This document shows, piece after piece, positions 37,801 through 45,667 of a stretch of 64,000 nt of DNA; position 1 is the stretch's first letter, and every line of letters starts with the position of its first letter. The translations under genes were made by a program, and so were the position numbers. Origin of the DNA: Pseudochrobactrum sp. sp1633 (GTDB taxonomy: Bacteria > Pseudomonadota > Alphaproteobacteria > Rhizobiales > Rhizobiaceae); contig NZ_JARRAE010000005.1 in assembly GCF_030376605.1 (NCBI RefSeq), positions 1 to 64,000 of the forward strand, in the 5' to 3' direction. The notes beneath the pieces were generated by a model. It did not search any database, had not been told where the DNA came from, and worked only from the letters and a program-made list of their open reading frames with translations.

Positions 37801-38668
37801 GTACAGCAGTGACGCCGGGTACAATCCGGCACTCTCCTGCACGTAAATCCGTACCAAACCACGGCACAACCAGCGCCACAGTTTTCAGGTTCGGGCAAAG
37901 CGCCTGCAACTCATCCAGTGATGCACTCCAGTCGCTTTGCGCGCGCAGATTGTTCCGGTTCAGAGCCCGAGTTTCACCAGGCTGCGGCTCATCGCGGATC
38001 GCCTGCGGTGACAGGCCGAATTCCGTTGCACCGGGAATAAGCGCCACAGCGCGGATATCACGCGCAAGCCTGCCCACACTGCGCATGACTTCGAACTGCA
38101 ACAAGGGCAGCCGGTTACCATAGGCATCAACCGGCAACCGCTCGAGCACTACATAGGCTGTGCCGCGATAGGCGGGGGCTTTGCCCGCACCTTGCCGCGC
38201 CTCAATCAAAGGATCAGGCTGCTGTTCTTCCGTGCCTTTACAAACACGGATCGTGACTTGTGTCTGGTCAAGCTCCTTACCATCGGCCCAGATGCGGCGT
38301 ATGCCGGAGATTTCCCCTTGCGAAACAGCAAAGGCCGCATTCGCATAATAGCTGTAAGTGGTTGTTTTCGGCCCGCCTTTACTACCCTGACGGGTCGTGA
38401 TCTTTTCTTCTTCAAAGCGTGTTGCCCAGATCAGGGTGCCGCCCACACGCATCGTGCCGTAGATAGCAGGCAAGGCAGCCCCTTCCTCCGCCTGCATCGG
38501 CCGCGTGCCGGACAAACGCGGCCCTTCAATACGCCGCGTTGAGTTGATCAGCGCATTGTCGATCATATAACCGCCCATTGCACCGATTGCGCTGCCAATC
38601 GCCGTGCCGACAGGGCCGAACAGGCTGCCTATCATGCCGCCCGCTGCCTGAAGAACCATTGTCGCCAT
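34859..38668 (-). CDS. GTA tail tip protein ('megatron'), g15-like
   Basis: The 1269-residue protein is the last gene of the GTA structural cluster. It is the baseplate/tail tip protein that contacts the recipient envelope (lambda gpJ-like position). The N-terminal hydrophobic Gly-rich segment (about 8-40) precedes the baseplate domain. A TIM-barrel glycoside-hydrolase-like domain spans about 270-600 (VDAFLIGSELRGLTHSR, DYAAIADIH-type features absent, but ITYGADWSEYFGYHP present). Phage tail domains follow. Length and domain order match RcGTA g15 (rcc01698). It starts 37 bp after the g14 stop. No frameshift is seen. Confidence 0.93.
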   Translation of the reverse strand: MATMVLQAAGGMIGSLFGPVGTAIGSAIGAMGGYMIDNALINSTRRIEGPRLSGTRPMQAEEGAALPAIYGTMRVGGTLIWATRFEEEKITTRQGSKGGPKTTTYSYYANAAFAVSQGEISGIRRIWADGKELDQTQVTIRVCKGTEEQQPDPLIEARQGAGKAPAYRGTAYVVLERLPVDAYGNRLPLLQFEVMRSVGRLARDIRAVALIPGATEFGLSPQAIRDEPQPGETRALNRNNLRAQSDWSASLDELQALCPNLKTVALVVPWFGTDLRAGECRIVPGVTAVQARNPSREWRVGTVGRMDAHLISDNNFEKAYGGTPSDFSVIDAIRDAKQRGLQVTLYPFIMMDIPANNTLPALDGNGFQPPYPWRGRIALPLDQDKTPEADIQLSRFISGTWGYKRFIRHYLELAGSAGGVDAFLIGSELRGLTHSRNAQNGFPFVNCLCDLATEARNLLGTQCKITYGADWSEYFGYHPQDGSGDVFFHLDPLWAHPAVSSVGIDNYMPLSDWRDGDERSIDPALPVSAYDEVALQSAIAGGEGYDWYYASAEDRQQRKRSDITDGLAGKPWVYRYKDLCSWWQNRHYNRVGGVELTEPTAWQPMSKPFWLTELGCAAVDKGSNQPNVFPDPKSSENASPYFSDGSRCDIAQDRFLRAHFSYWRKTGSHNPVSPVYGAQMLDPEQIYVWAWDTRPFPEYPLKADIWGDAANWATGHWLNGRLSGVALDELFEALFKDFDLAGLADCRGVEGYLSGYIADSPVSGRALLEPLMDVFGVAAFEQVTEREATQQRLVFRSLSQRQNPILLSETVQEKAEDQPVLTLEDAEELPASAELYFSDALRDYQSGSALAQKSGWQRAGHESLSLPAAMENGQARGLAESWLERKRAERRTVSFSLPWSQVHLTVGDRVRLPQVTGTRDYTIVSLEDGVARRVKAVALAPVLRRPDRTRMPELPRSDGSNVAGPPVFHLLDLPMWPGVENQNNQFRIACYAKPWREVALYSSPEDSDYQLRTMVPHAAVMGELATGLKAAASGRLMHQQSFDVRLYHGELQTQTLRQVLNAANTALVQNAQGSWEILQFLQAEEVSAGHWRLKTLLRGQCGTEESARFEKQTGAAFVLLDDRVVPAGLQESDAELLLNWRAGSAGQEFSDAYFSTQSSVGGVRALQPLSPVHLRYQRQNNAEIVFEWVRRGRIDADNWMGEDIPLGEATEKYQIQLWNDETLLLKSEVMQPRFIYTGQVSSGDLLRIEVAQVSQAYGAGAAATLSFRY

Positions 38669-38705
38669 AATCTGGACTGCCTGTTTTCAAACCGAAAATT
38701 CAAGA

Positions 38706-39140
38706 TTATTCCGGAAATGCAAAAACCGCTGCAATCCGTTGCCGCCATTGCGGCACAAGGGCAGAACGCATGACGCTATTGCCTTCATAGGCATGAATAA
38801 AACGGTTTTCCTGCGCCATAATACCCAGATGCTTGGCTGCCACCCCATCCCGCCAGCGGAAGATCAGCATATCACCGGCCTGCACATCTGAAAGCAGTTT
38901 TAGCCGCATATGGCGCCTTGCAGCGTCGATCAGCGGTTCCCCCTTAGTCAGTTCCGCCCAGTCGCGTGAATACCTGCCGGAAGCCTCCGGTTCAGCGCCA
39001 TAAAGTTCACGCCAGATACCACGGATCAGTCCCAGACAATCACATCCCACCTGCAGGCGGCTTGCCCCATAACGATAGGGCGTGCCAAGCCACTGCTCAG
39101 CTATACCCAGCACTTTGACATTCACCGGTGACATCGTCAT
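38706..39140 (-). CDS. GTA NlpC/P60 peptidase, g14-like
   Basis: The 144-residue cell-wall peptidase is part of the GTA tail tip and is thought to open peptidoglycan during DNA delivery. The NlpC/P60 fold shows the N-terminal GTPYRYGA segment, catalytic Cys35 in GCDCLGL and His104 in KHLGIM. Its ATG overlaps the g13 stop (ATGA). RcGTA g14 has the same size and place. Confidence 0.93.
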   Translation of the reverse strand: MTMSPVNVKVLGIAEQWLGTPYRYGASRLQVGCDCLGLIRGIWRELYGAEPEASGRYSRDWAELTKGEPLIDAARRHMRLKLLSDVQAGDMLIFRWRDGVAAKHLGIMAQENRFIHAYEGNSVMRSALVPQWRQRIAAVFAFPE

Positions 39141-40027
39141 GGCACCAGTACCCCGCCGTCAAAATTATCTTGCCCGTCCGCATAGCGATAAGCAGCATCA
39201 TTGCCCGGAATATGCGGAAAACCGCGGAAATTCTCATGATTGCCAAAGCGGTCGCGGCATTGCTGAAAACTCTTGTCACACCCCGCCAGAACACTAAAAC
39301 GGTCACCCGCTTTAACGTCATAAACCGGTAGTTCCTGAAGCAGCAGGCTTGCGGCATCCGTTTGACGCAGATGCGAAACAATCGTGTTGGAACTGCCCTG
39401 ATTTTGACCACTCTGCCAGTGCAACGCACCGCGCTCAAACCAATGCGCGACAAAACCTGAAATGCCTGACACGATCATATCCGGCCCGTTGACGGCCACC
39501 ACCACACCTTCACCGTAATAGCGCGGATCAACCGGATTCATCGCGCAGCGCCGGTCTGCAAATTCCGCATCACAACAGCGTTTGGCACGGCGCCCGAAAA
39601 CACGGTCAAGCAAGGACGACACGCTTTTCAGTTCCGCCACAAATCTCAAACCGCTGCGGGTAATTTTACCGATCACCGCACTGCGCAGCAAAACTGCCTG
39701 CTCAGGCTGAACCCAGTTTACCAGATAGGTCTCGACTGTCGCGCCGTCATAAAGCCCGCGTTCGATATCCTCATCACTCAAAGCGTCGCTGGTCAGAGCC
39801 CCTTCAAGTTCCGCACTGTCATTGGCAAGCCCGAGCTGACTGCTCACCTCCGAGCCATTCATACCGCTTTGCGGAAAGCAGTTTATTCCATGCACTGATA
39901 ATGTTTTGTCATGATCACAAAAGCCAAAAACCTGATTGTCTTTTCGTCTTAAAATCCATGCAAAACAATGTGTTGTCACATCGCCTTGCAAATGAGATTC
40001 AAATGCCGGATCGAGTGTCAGCATCAC
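39137..40027 (-). CDS. GTA tail hub protein, g13-like (DUF2163)
   Basis: The 296-residue protein has a DUF2163 N-terminal part (LDPAFESHLQGDVTTHCFAWILRR) and the phage_BR0599-type C-terminal region. The cysteines RRAKRCCDAEFADRRC and the late GCDKSFQQCRDRFGN site are conserved in such tail hubs, and similar proteins bind an iron-sulfur cluster. It overlaps both neighbours by 4 bp (g12 and g14). It corresponds to RcGTA g13. Confidence 0.92.
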   Translation of the reverse strand: MMLTLDPAFESHLQGDVTTHCFAWILRRKDNQVFGFCDHDKTLSVHGINCFPQSGMNGSEVSSQLGLANDSAELEGALTSDALSDEDIERGLYDGATVETYLVNWVQPEQAVLLRSAVIGKITRSGLRFVAELKSVSSLLDRVFGRRAKRCCDAEFADRRCAMNPVDPRYYGEGVVVAVNGPDMIVSGISGFVAHWFERGALHWQSGQNQGSSNTIVSHLRQTDAASLLLQELPVYDVKAGDRFSVLAGCDKSFQQCRDRFGNHENFRGFPHIPGNDAAYRYADGQDNFDGGVLVP

Positions 40028-40659
40028 TTCACCTCAACGATCGGAATGGAAGGGATTTCTCCTGCTTTGAAGCTGGCAATGCTCGCGGTGAGCCTGTCTG
40101 TGTCAAAGCGTACCGGCACATCAAACAGGAAACCGGCCGTAATTTTAGCCTGTGGCGGCGGTGCATAATCCTGATGGATTTCCACTATACCAGTCAGCCA
40201 GTCCACGCTGAATGCTTTGCCATAGGCGAGTACTTCCCCCTCCACGGCAATGCGCACAGTATTAGCTACGGGTCTGGTGATTACCCGCTGATAATCTCCG
40301 TAATGTTTCACCAATTGATAATGTCGTGTGGTACCGTCACCATAGCCTAACAACTGGTCTGTTGCTTGCGGCGGCGCATCCTGCTGTGAAGAAAGATGAT
40401 CAAACGGATCGCGAAACCGGAAGCTGTATAGCGAGCCACGCCGTGCCTCGAAAAAGCGCAATACATCGCGCAAATCATTCAGCGAGCGCAGCCCTGTTCC
40501 GGCATCGTAGAAACGGCGCGACATCGACCATCGCGCATTACGCTTTTCATGACCGGAATTCAGACTCACAATCTCATTGCGCCATTCCGGCCCGCCTGTG
40601 GCACCGAAAGACACCCCAAGCGGAAAGGATACATCATGGAATGAAGATAAATCCTGCAT
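40024..40659 (-). CDS. GTA distal tail protein, g12-like (DUF2460)
   Basis: I use the ATG at 40659 (MQDLSSFHDVSFPLG, 211 residues), because the frame upstream of it overlaps the tape-measure gene and reads like a shadow. The protein shows the DUF2460 hallmarks FHDVSFPLGVSFGATGGPEW, RRFYDAGTGLRSLNDL and YSFRFRDPFDH. It corresponds to RcGTA g12, the distal tail protein that links tail tube to baseplate. It lies 10 bp after the tape-measure stop. Confidence 0.93.
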   Translation of the reverse strand: MQDLSSFHDVSFPLGVSFGATGGPEWRNEIVSLNSGHEKRNARWSMSRRFYDAGTGLRSLNDLRDVLRFFEARRGSLYSFRFRDPFDHLSSQQDAPPQATDQLLGYGDGTTRHYQLVKHYGDYQRVITRPVANTVRIAVEGEVLAYGKAFSVDWLTGIVEIHQDYAPPPQAKITAGFLFDVPVRFDTDRLTASIASFKAGEIPSIPIVEVK

Positions 40660-40669
40660 ATCGCCCCTT

Positions 40670-41239
40670 TCACATCTGTCTGGTGCCATGACGAACAGCA
40701 CGCGCCAGCATAGCGCTGACCTGTGCTTCCGAGCGGCTAAATGAGGCCGCATCCGGCGATGACATATAAAAATTGACCTGCATACTGCGCCCGCCACCAC
40801 CGCCAGTCGCCACGCCAAGACTGCCGTCAGAGCCCCGTGTCAACGGCAGAATGGCCTCAGCGCCCGCCTCGCCGGCCACGCCAAAGCCACTGCCCAGCCC
40901 AAAATAAGTCGGGCTGGAAACCACCCCGCCTTTTGCAAAAGGTGTAACACCACCCAGCCCTTTAAGCCCGCCCATCACGCCGGAGAACATGGACGAAAAC
41001 AGCCCCTGCAAAGGCTTCATCCCTGCATCAAGCGCCATTGATGCCATATTGCCAGCCAGCCCCCGCAGCACATCATCCAGCCCTTTGCCGGACGTAACTG
41101 CGCTTTTAAATGCACTGGTCAAACTCTGGCCGAATGAGCCTGATCGCTTTTGCAGATTATCAAGTGCGCGGTCAAAACCGCTGGTATCGGCCTCCACCGC
41201 AACCATAACTGTTTGTTGTTCTGTGCCTGTCTCAATCAT
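40670..41239 (-). CDS. GTA tape measure protein, g11-like
   Basis: The 189-residue protein sets tail length. It has an N-terminal helical part, a Gly/Ala/Met-rich hydrophobic centre (about 62-105) and the tail-tape motif FAKGGVVSSPTYF with GEAGAEAILPL typical of lambdoid tape measures. It is very short for a tape measure, consistent with the short tail of GTA particles. Its start overlaps the g10.1 gene by ATGA. Confidence 0.92.
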   Translation of the reverse strand: MIETGTEQQTVMVAVEADTSGFDRALDNLQKRSGSFGQSLTSAFKSAVTSGKGLDDVLRGLAGNMASMALDAGMKPLQGLFSSMFSGVMGGLKGLGGVTPFAKGGVVSSPTYFGLGSGFGVAGEAGAEAILPLTRGSDGSLGVATGGGGGRSMQVNFYMSSPDAASFSRSEAQVSAMLARAVRHGTRQM

Positions 41240-41424
41240 ATTTCACCATCAGGAAAAGCCCGCATCAGCGTAGTTAAAATATCGCGTGACGGTGCCTGCC
41301 TGCCGCCGCGCACAGATTGGTTAAGCGCCCTGATCTCGAGCATGCTTAATCGCCAGAAATCCTTTGACGACAGCCGTAACTGCCCCAACCCGAAATGCAT
41401 TAGCGCATCCCAGGGGAAAGACAT
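41236..41424 (-). CDS. GTA tail assembly chaperone, g10.1-like (DUF2376)
   Basis: The 62-residue protein (MSFPWDALMHFGLGQLRLSSKDFW) is the small DUF2376/phage_TAC-type gene found between g10 and g11 in GTA clusters. FPWDALM...LGQLRLSPxxFW is its hallmark. It probably acts with g10 as the tail tube chaperone pair (lambda gpG/gpGT-like position). Confidence 0.88.
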   Translation of the reverse strand: MSFPWDALMHFGLGQLRLSSKDFWRLSMLEIRALNQSVRGGRQAPSRDILTTLMRAFPDGEI

Positions 41425-41441
41425 TGATTCAACTACGGCTT

Positions 41442-41792
41442 CTAATTTTTTGATTGTTCAGGGTTTTCCGGCTTTTCAGCAGCTACGCCGAACGTAACTT
41501 CCAGCAATTGCGCCACAAGCAGCGCAAAGCCGACTGCGCCACCATCAATGCGCATATCCGCCACATCATCTTCGGCCACATCATGACCTCCACCGCGCAA
41601 ACCTGCAGTAACAATCCGGATCATATCCTCGGCCTTCAGCCTGCCCGTTGAAAAGCGTGCAATCAAAGCAGAGAGATCCTCGGTCTTATATGCGGCTTCG
41701 AGACCAGCCAGTGCGCCGAGTGTCAGGCACAAAACCCAATCCTTGTCATTCAATACGGCCGCAATTTCACCGCGTCTGGCATTGACCATCAT
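41442..41792 (-). CDS. GTA tail assembly chaperone, g10-like
   Basis: The 116-residue protein opens NARRGEI and LCLTLGALAGLEAAY, the signature of the GTA gp10 family (tail assembly chaperone, GTA_TIM-adjacent small protein). The start overlaps the g9 stop; a second ATG directly follows the first. The Glu/Asn-rich tail is probably flexible. Confidence 0.9.
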   Translation of the reverse strand: MMVNARRGEIAAVLNDKDWVLCLTLGALAGLEAAYKTEDLSALIARFSTGRLKAEDMIRIVTAGLRGGGHDVAEDDVADMRIDGGAVGFALLVAQLLEVTFGVAAEKPENPEQSKN

Positions 41793-42202
41793 GGCTGTGC
41801 TCCGAAACTGACAACACCTGCGGATTCCAGAGCGATTTCAAATGTCACCTCACCGTCATGTGCCCCGCCATATTCCAGTGCAGTGATCTGAAACGCACCG
41901 CTGATAGTGCCAAAATCCGGCACAACAATCTGCCAGTTCAGAATATCGCCGTTGAAAAATGCCGTGCGGATCAAGGCGTCCGATGTCGCATCTTTGAAAA
42001 TACCGGCACCGCTGACCGAAGCGCGCTGCACACCGCTGCCTGCCAGCAACTGACGCCAACGGCCGGAAGCATCAGCATCCGTCACATCAACCGTTTCTGC
42101 GTTGAAGGCAATGCGCTTGCTACGCAAGCCTGCGCAGGTCTGAAAAGCACCACCCGCAGCTGCAATTTTCAAAAGCAGGTCTTTCCCTCTCTGAGCGCTC
42201 AT
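41789..42202 (-). CDS. GTA major tail protein, g9-like
   Basis: The 137-residue protein has the TP901-1 type tail tube signature: RGKDLLLKIA near the start, LRSKRIAFNAETVDVTDADASGRWRQLLAG, and the central VSGAGIFKD. It forms the tail tube. Its ATG shares one base with the g8 stop (TAATG). Confidence 0.93.
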   Translation of the reverse strand: MSAQRGKDLLLKIAAAGGAFQTCAGLRSKRIAFNAETVDVTDADASGRWRQLLAGSGVQRASVSGAGIFKDATSDALIRTAFFNGDILNWQIVVPDFGTISGAFQITALEYGGAHDGEVTFEIALESAGVVSFGAQP

Positions 42203-42648
42203 TATGTTTCCTTTCCGATTTGTTCCGTCACGACGCGGTAACGCAACTGGCCGCTATAGCCGTCACGCAGTTCCTCATTACGGATCTGTGACGATTGCAG
42301 TGTCAGATTAACGAGAGAATATCCGCCGATATCCGGCCGTCGGCCGGAAACGCTGCCGCTTGCTCCAAGCGTTTCCATCAGCTCCTCCACCAGCATCATC
42401 AGTTCCAGCACCTGCCTGCGGCCAGTGGAACGAGCACGGATGTTCAGCACAATGCTGTGCTCCTCACCATTGGTGTTATCCGTATTCCACGCATAGACCT
42501 GACCTTGACCAAAACTGATATAAGGATAGGGCGCGGCAGGCGGCACATGATCGTAAATGCCCTGTCCGCGCAGCTTCTCCATCAATAAAGGCGCGGCTTG
42601 CAGCCACGCCAATATTGCCTTTTGCAAAGCCAGTGCCGCGCCGTTCAT
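42202..42648 (-). CDS. GTA tail terminator-like protein, g8-like (DUF3168)
   Basis: The 148-residue DUF3168 protein shows ALQKAILAWLQAAPLL, PYPYISFGQ, and RARSTGRRQVLELMMLVEELM. DUF3168 proteins join head-tail connector and tail tube. Its ATG overlaps the stop of the 51-codon gene upstream (ATGA). Confidence 0.91.
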   Translation of the reverse strand: MNGAALALQKAILAWLQAAPLLMEKLRGQGIYDHVPPAAPYPYISFGQGQVYAWNTDNTNGEEHSIVLNIRARSTGRRQVLELMMLVEELMETLGASGSVSGRRPDIGGYSLVNLTLQSSQIRNEELRDGYSGQLRYRVVTEQIGKET

Positions 42649-42800
42649 TCGCGGTGTTCCTGATCAGTTACTTTTGTCTCGCTGCTTTTCAAAAACAGGC
42701 CGTCGCGCTTTTTGGCGAGTGCTTGCTCACAGGCTTGCAAGCCAACCAGACGCAGACTGCGCAACAGAGTTTCAAATATAAAGCGTATGGAAAAATTCAT
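42645..42800 (-). CDS. Unrecognised 51-residue protein between GTA g7 and g8
   Basis: The ORF fills the gap between g7 and g8 exactly. Its ATG (42798-42800) overlaps the g7 stop in an ATGA, and its TGA overlaps the g8 ATG in another ATGA. AGGAAA lies 4 bp before the ATG. The product begins MNFSIRFIFETLLRSLRLVG, a hydrophobic and basic amphipathic helix, followed by QACEQALAKKRDGLF and a polar tail. It is too short for routine gene calls. No homologue is recognised. The tight coupling on both sides argues that it is translated. A role in the neck, or as a small assembly factor, is only inference. Confidence 0.7.
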   Translation of the reverse strand: MNFSIRFIFETLLRSLRLVGLQACEQALAKKRDGLFLKSSETKVTDQEHRE

Positions 42801-43132
42801 CGGATTTCCTCTCTAACTGAGCAGATGAGATAGCGTTGGCTTTCATCAGGATCGTGAAGCCCCAAAACCGTGAAAACCCGTCCCCCGCGCGTAAGACGCA
42901 TGGGGCTGGAAATATCGCTGCGATAGCGAATGGTAATAAGATGCGTGACATGAGGAATGTGCTGACCGGCAAAAACCTGACTGCCGCTTTGCTTTGGTTC
43001 AATGCGCCCCCAGAGCGTGGCGATCTCCGTCCATTGCTCCAGATACCCGCCGGTATCATTAAACACAGGTTGGTTTTCCTGCAGGCTTAGCAAGCTTCTG
43101 AATTGTCCCGCATCGATAAATTGCAGGTTCAT
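42797..43132 (-). CDS. GTA head-tail adaptor, g7-like
   Basis: The 111-residue protein is the phage head closure (SPP1 gp16-like) type. Motifs are DAGQFRSLLSLQENQP, WTEIATLWGRIEP and THLITIRYRSDISSPMRLTRGGRVF. It corresponds to RcGTA g7. It overlaps g6 by 4 bp and the small gene at 42645 by 4 bp. Confidence 0.92.
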   Translation of the reverse strand: MNLQFIDAGQFRSLLSLQENQPVFNDTGGYLEQWTEIATLWGRIEPKQSGSQVFAGQHIPHVTHLITIRYRSDISSPMRLTRGGRVFTVLGLHDPDESQRYLICSVREEIR

Positions 43133-43698
43133 AAGCGCCCCCGCCGCAACCAGGGGTAGAGCAGTTGCACAACTGTTTCCGGCAAAGTACCTTCAATGCC
43201 CTGCACATCAGAAATGTTGCGGTTGTCATAAAGATGTGCAGCCAGCACCAGACAGGCATGACGCAGAGGTTCCGGCAGCTTTTCCGGATCATCACTCAAG
43301 CCTGCTGTCAGCTCAATCACCAGCCCACGGGCAATGGTAATATGTTGCGGACGAGACAGATAAAGCCGCTGCGGACGGCTATCCGTATCTAGCCGCCAAT
43401 CATCTGAGCCAAACAGTACCGCAGTACCGTCAACACCAAAACCCTGCACTTTATCAATGGAAATGACCGGCGTTTTATAAAGGGCGACACGTCCCGATTG
43501 CGGCCAGTTATCAAGCTGTAAGTGCCAGCTTTGCGGCAGCATCACCAGATTGCAATACTGCTCTATGGTTTCACGCGCCACGCGGATGAGCCGCCCCAGC
43601 AGATCCTCTTCCTGATCTGCCGGCAGGCGTAAAAAATCGCGCAACATCACTGTCGTCACCGGCTCTTCAACCGGCGGCGCTATAAGTCGGAGAACCAT
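43129..43698 (-). CDS. GTA head-tail connector, g6-like
   Basis: The 189-residue protein is the HK97 gp6-type connector adaptor. It has PVTTVMLRDFLRLPADQEEDLLGRLIRVARETIEQY at the N-terminus (given here in family-typical form) and RHACLVLAAHLYDNR near the C-terminus. It ends VQLLYPWLRRGRL, typical of GTA g6. It lies about 100 bp after the capsid gene. Confidence 0.92.
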   Translation of the reverse strand: MVLRLIAPPVEEPVTTVMLRDFLRLPADQEEDLLGRLIRVARETIEQYCNLVMLPQSWHLQLDNWPQSGRVALYKTPVISIDKVQGFGVDGTAVLFGSDDWRLDTDSRPQRLYLSRPQHITIARGLVIELTAGLSDDPEKLPEPLRHACLVLAAHLYDNRNISDVQGIEGTLPETVVQLLYPWLRRGRL

Positions 43699-43801
43699 GC
43701 TATCTCCCCTAATTTATATGAAAATCAATGAGATAAAATCATTCTTTGTCAGAATGATTCATTCAGCCTGCCACAGACCGGACAGCCAGAATAAAAAGCG
43801 A

Positions 43802-45079
43802 CTAAACGGAGAATTTCAGCAGTTTGATCGCATCAAAATCCTGTACACCACCGCCCACGCGTTTCGTAGTATAGAACAGAACATAAGGCTTGGCAGAATA
43901 CGGGTCGCGCAATATGCGGATGCCGATACGATCCACAATCAGATAGCCACGGGCAAAATCACCGAAAGCAACCGGTGTGCTGTCAGTCGCAATATCCGGC
44001 ATGTCCTCAGCCTCAACCAGACCAAAGCCCATAAAGGATGCTTTCTGACCGAGCGATGCCGGTGGCTGCCAGAGATAGTTTCCGTTACTGTCTTTCAGCT
44101 TGCGCAGTGCTGATTGCGTTTTACGGTTCATCATCCAGTGAGCATTCTGGCGGTAACCGGATTTGAGCGCATAGACCAGATCAATCAACAGATCAGACGG
44201 GTTGCTGGCAGGCAGCGCGCCCGCCACGCCGGTCTTCAGGCAGCCCAGCTTACCCCAGGCCCAGCTTGCTTCATTCACCGTGTCATAGGCCAGAAAACCG
44301 TGCGGTTTATTCACGCCATCGCCCTTGATAAAGGCAGCACTTTCCTGCTCAGCAAAGGCACTTTCAACCTCGGCGGCAATCCACTGCTCCACATCCACCG
44401 CAGCATCATCCAGCAGGCTGGCTGTCGCCGCAGGCATGGCATAAATTTCCATAGTCGGAAATTGCAGCTCTGCCAGTTTGGCGGTGGTGGTTTGCGGGCG
44501 GGCGCCCTCCTCACCGACCCAGCCCGTTCCCGGACCGCTGATGGAAAACGGCTTCTTTAAAACAGCACCGGAGACCTGACGCACTGTTGCCAGCCCGCGT
44601 ACCGGTGACAAAGCTGCAAGCCGTGTACCAATTGCAGTTTCAAGCTCGGCGGGTACGAGATAGCCACCATCCGGCCCTGCACCATAAGAATGCGCTTTCT
44701 GCTCAAGCCCCCGCAAAGACTGCTCGTCACCACGGCGCGCATAACGGTCAAAAGCCTGTTTATGCTCCTGCGCAACAACGCCGGATAGCAGGTGGTTTTC
44801 CCCGCCCAGCGAAGGGCGTGCCTGTTTGAGCATATATTGGTCAAGGGCAGCCTTCTGCTCGTCCATTGCGCGGTTGAGGCGCTCGACCTTTTCAACCGTG
44901 AGAACATCGGTGCCAACATGCTTTTCAATCTGGGTCAGGCGCTCATCATTGGCTTCTTTAAAACCTTCAAAGGCCTGCATAAACTCGCCGAAAGCCTGTC
45001 CCACTTCCTGCTGGCTGTTCAGCGCTTTGATCTCCAGCGGCTGCGTGTTTCCCGCAGTTTTCATATGTTTGGTTGTCAT
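43802..45079 (-). CDS. GTA major capsid protein, g5-like
   Basis: This HK97-fold capsid protein builds the GTA head. I choose the ATG at 45079 (MTTKHMKTAG, 425 residues), which follows AGGGACAGGAA. The N-terminal 100 residues are a coiled-coil scaffolding (delta) domain rich in Glu/Lys. It is cleaved in HK97-like phages, and a protease (g4) is encoded next door. The capsid core shows YGAGPDGGYLVPAELE, the E-loop region, MMNRKTQSALRKLKDSNGNYLW and GFGLVEAEDMPDI, and it ends RIGIRILRDPYSAKPYVLFYTTKRVGG in its last third (split by residue order). Confidence 0.95.
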   Translation of the reverse strand: MTTKHMKTAGNTQPLEIKALNSQQEVGQAFGEFMQAFEGFKEANDERLTQIEKHVGTDVLTVEKVERLNRAMDEQKAALDQYMLKQARPSLGGENHLLSGVVAQEHKQAFDRYARRGDEQSLRGLEQKAHSYGAGPDGGYLVPAELETAIGTRLAALSPVRGLATVRQVSGAVLKKPFSISGPGTGWVGEEGARPQTTTAKLAELQFPTMEIYAMPAATASLLDDAAVDVEQWIAAEVESAFAEQESAAFIKGDGVNKPHGFLAYDTVNEASWAWGKLGCLKTGVAGALPASNPSDLLIDLVYALKSGYRQNAHWMMNRKTQSALRKLKDSNGNYLWQPPASLGQKASFMGFGLVEAEDMPDIATDSTPVAFGDFARGYLIVDRIGIRILRDPYSAKPYVLFYTTKRVGGGVQDFDAIKLLKFSV

Positions 45080-45136
45080 TTCCTGTCCCTTCGGGCTTGG
45101 TTTAAAAAGACGGTACAAACCGACCGGACGGAGATT

Positions 45137-45667
45137 TCAGAAAGAGGCTCTGGTTCTCAAGCAGGCCGCAGCCCGCCGGATAATATGTGCGGATATCACT
45201 GCATCCTGATTTTTATGCTGAACGGCGGTGACCCGCGCCTGCGGCAGCATCGGAAATGTCACCAGTGACACTTCCCATAAATCCGCCTCCAGAATATGCC
45301 TTTTGCCTGTTGCTGCAGATTTTTTGCTGCGCAGGGCGCGAAAGCCGATAGACAAGCCGTCAAGTGCGCCGCTCTCTATCAACCGCCACGCCTCCTCAGC
45401 CCGTGCCACGCCACAGGCCAGTTGCCCCTCAACATATAGCCCATGCTGATCTTCAGTGATCTTGGTCCAGATACCGATGGGGTTATCCGCCTGATGCTGC
45501 CAGAGCATGCGCACAGTGCTGCCGCGCCGTAATGAGGCGGCAAAGGCTCCGCGCTCAACAATATCCCCGCCAAGATCGGCAAGCGAAAACAGGCTGGCAT
45601 AACCGCTGAAGGTGAGTGCCTGCACATCACTGTTCACAACGCTCAAACGACCGCTTTTAATGTTCAT
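45137..45667 (-). CDS. GTA prohead protease, g4-like
   Basis: The 176-residue HK97-family protease (U35) matures the head by removing the capsid scaffold domain. Motifs are FSGYASLFSLADLGGDIVERGAF, the catalytic histidine in LWQHQADNPIG, and the serine in LDGLSIGFRAL. I prefer the ATG at 45667 because AAAGGA lies 9 bp upstream. The ATG at 45676 would abut that site. The ribosome-binding site is part of the tandem repeat at the end of the upstream gene. Confidence 0.92.
   Translation of the reverse strand: MNIKSGRLSVVNSDVQALTFSGYASLFSLADLGGDIVERGAFAASLRRGSTVRMLWQHQADNPIGIWTKITEDQHGLYVEGQLACGVARAEEAWRLIESGALDGLSIGFRALRSKKSAATGKRHILEADLWEVSLVTFPMLPQARVTAVQHKNQDAVISAHIIRRAAACLRTRASF

Noticed and set aside
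43752-43764. GAATGATTCATTC palindrome between GTA g5 and g6 as a regulatory site
   Set aside because: Single short palindrome inside an operon, with no second copy and no promoter elements.
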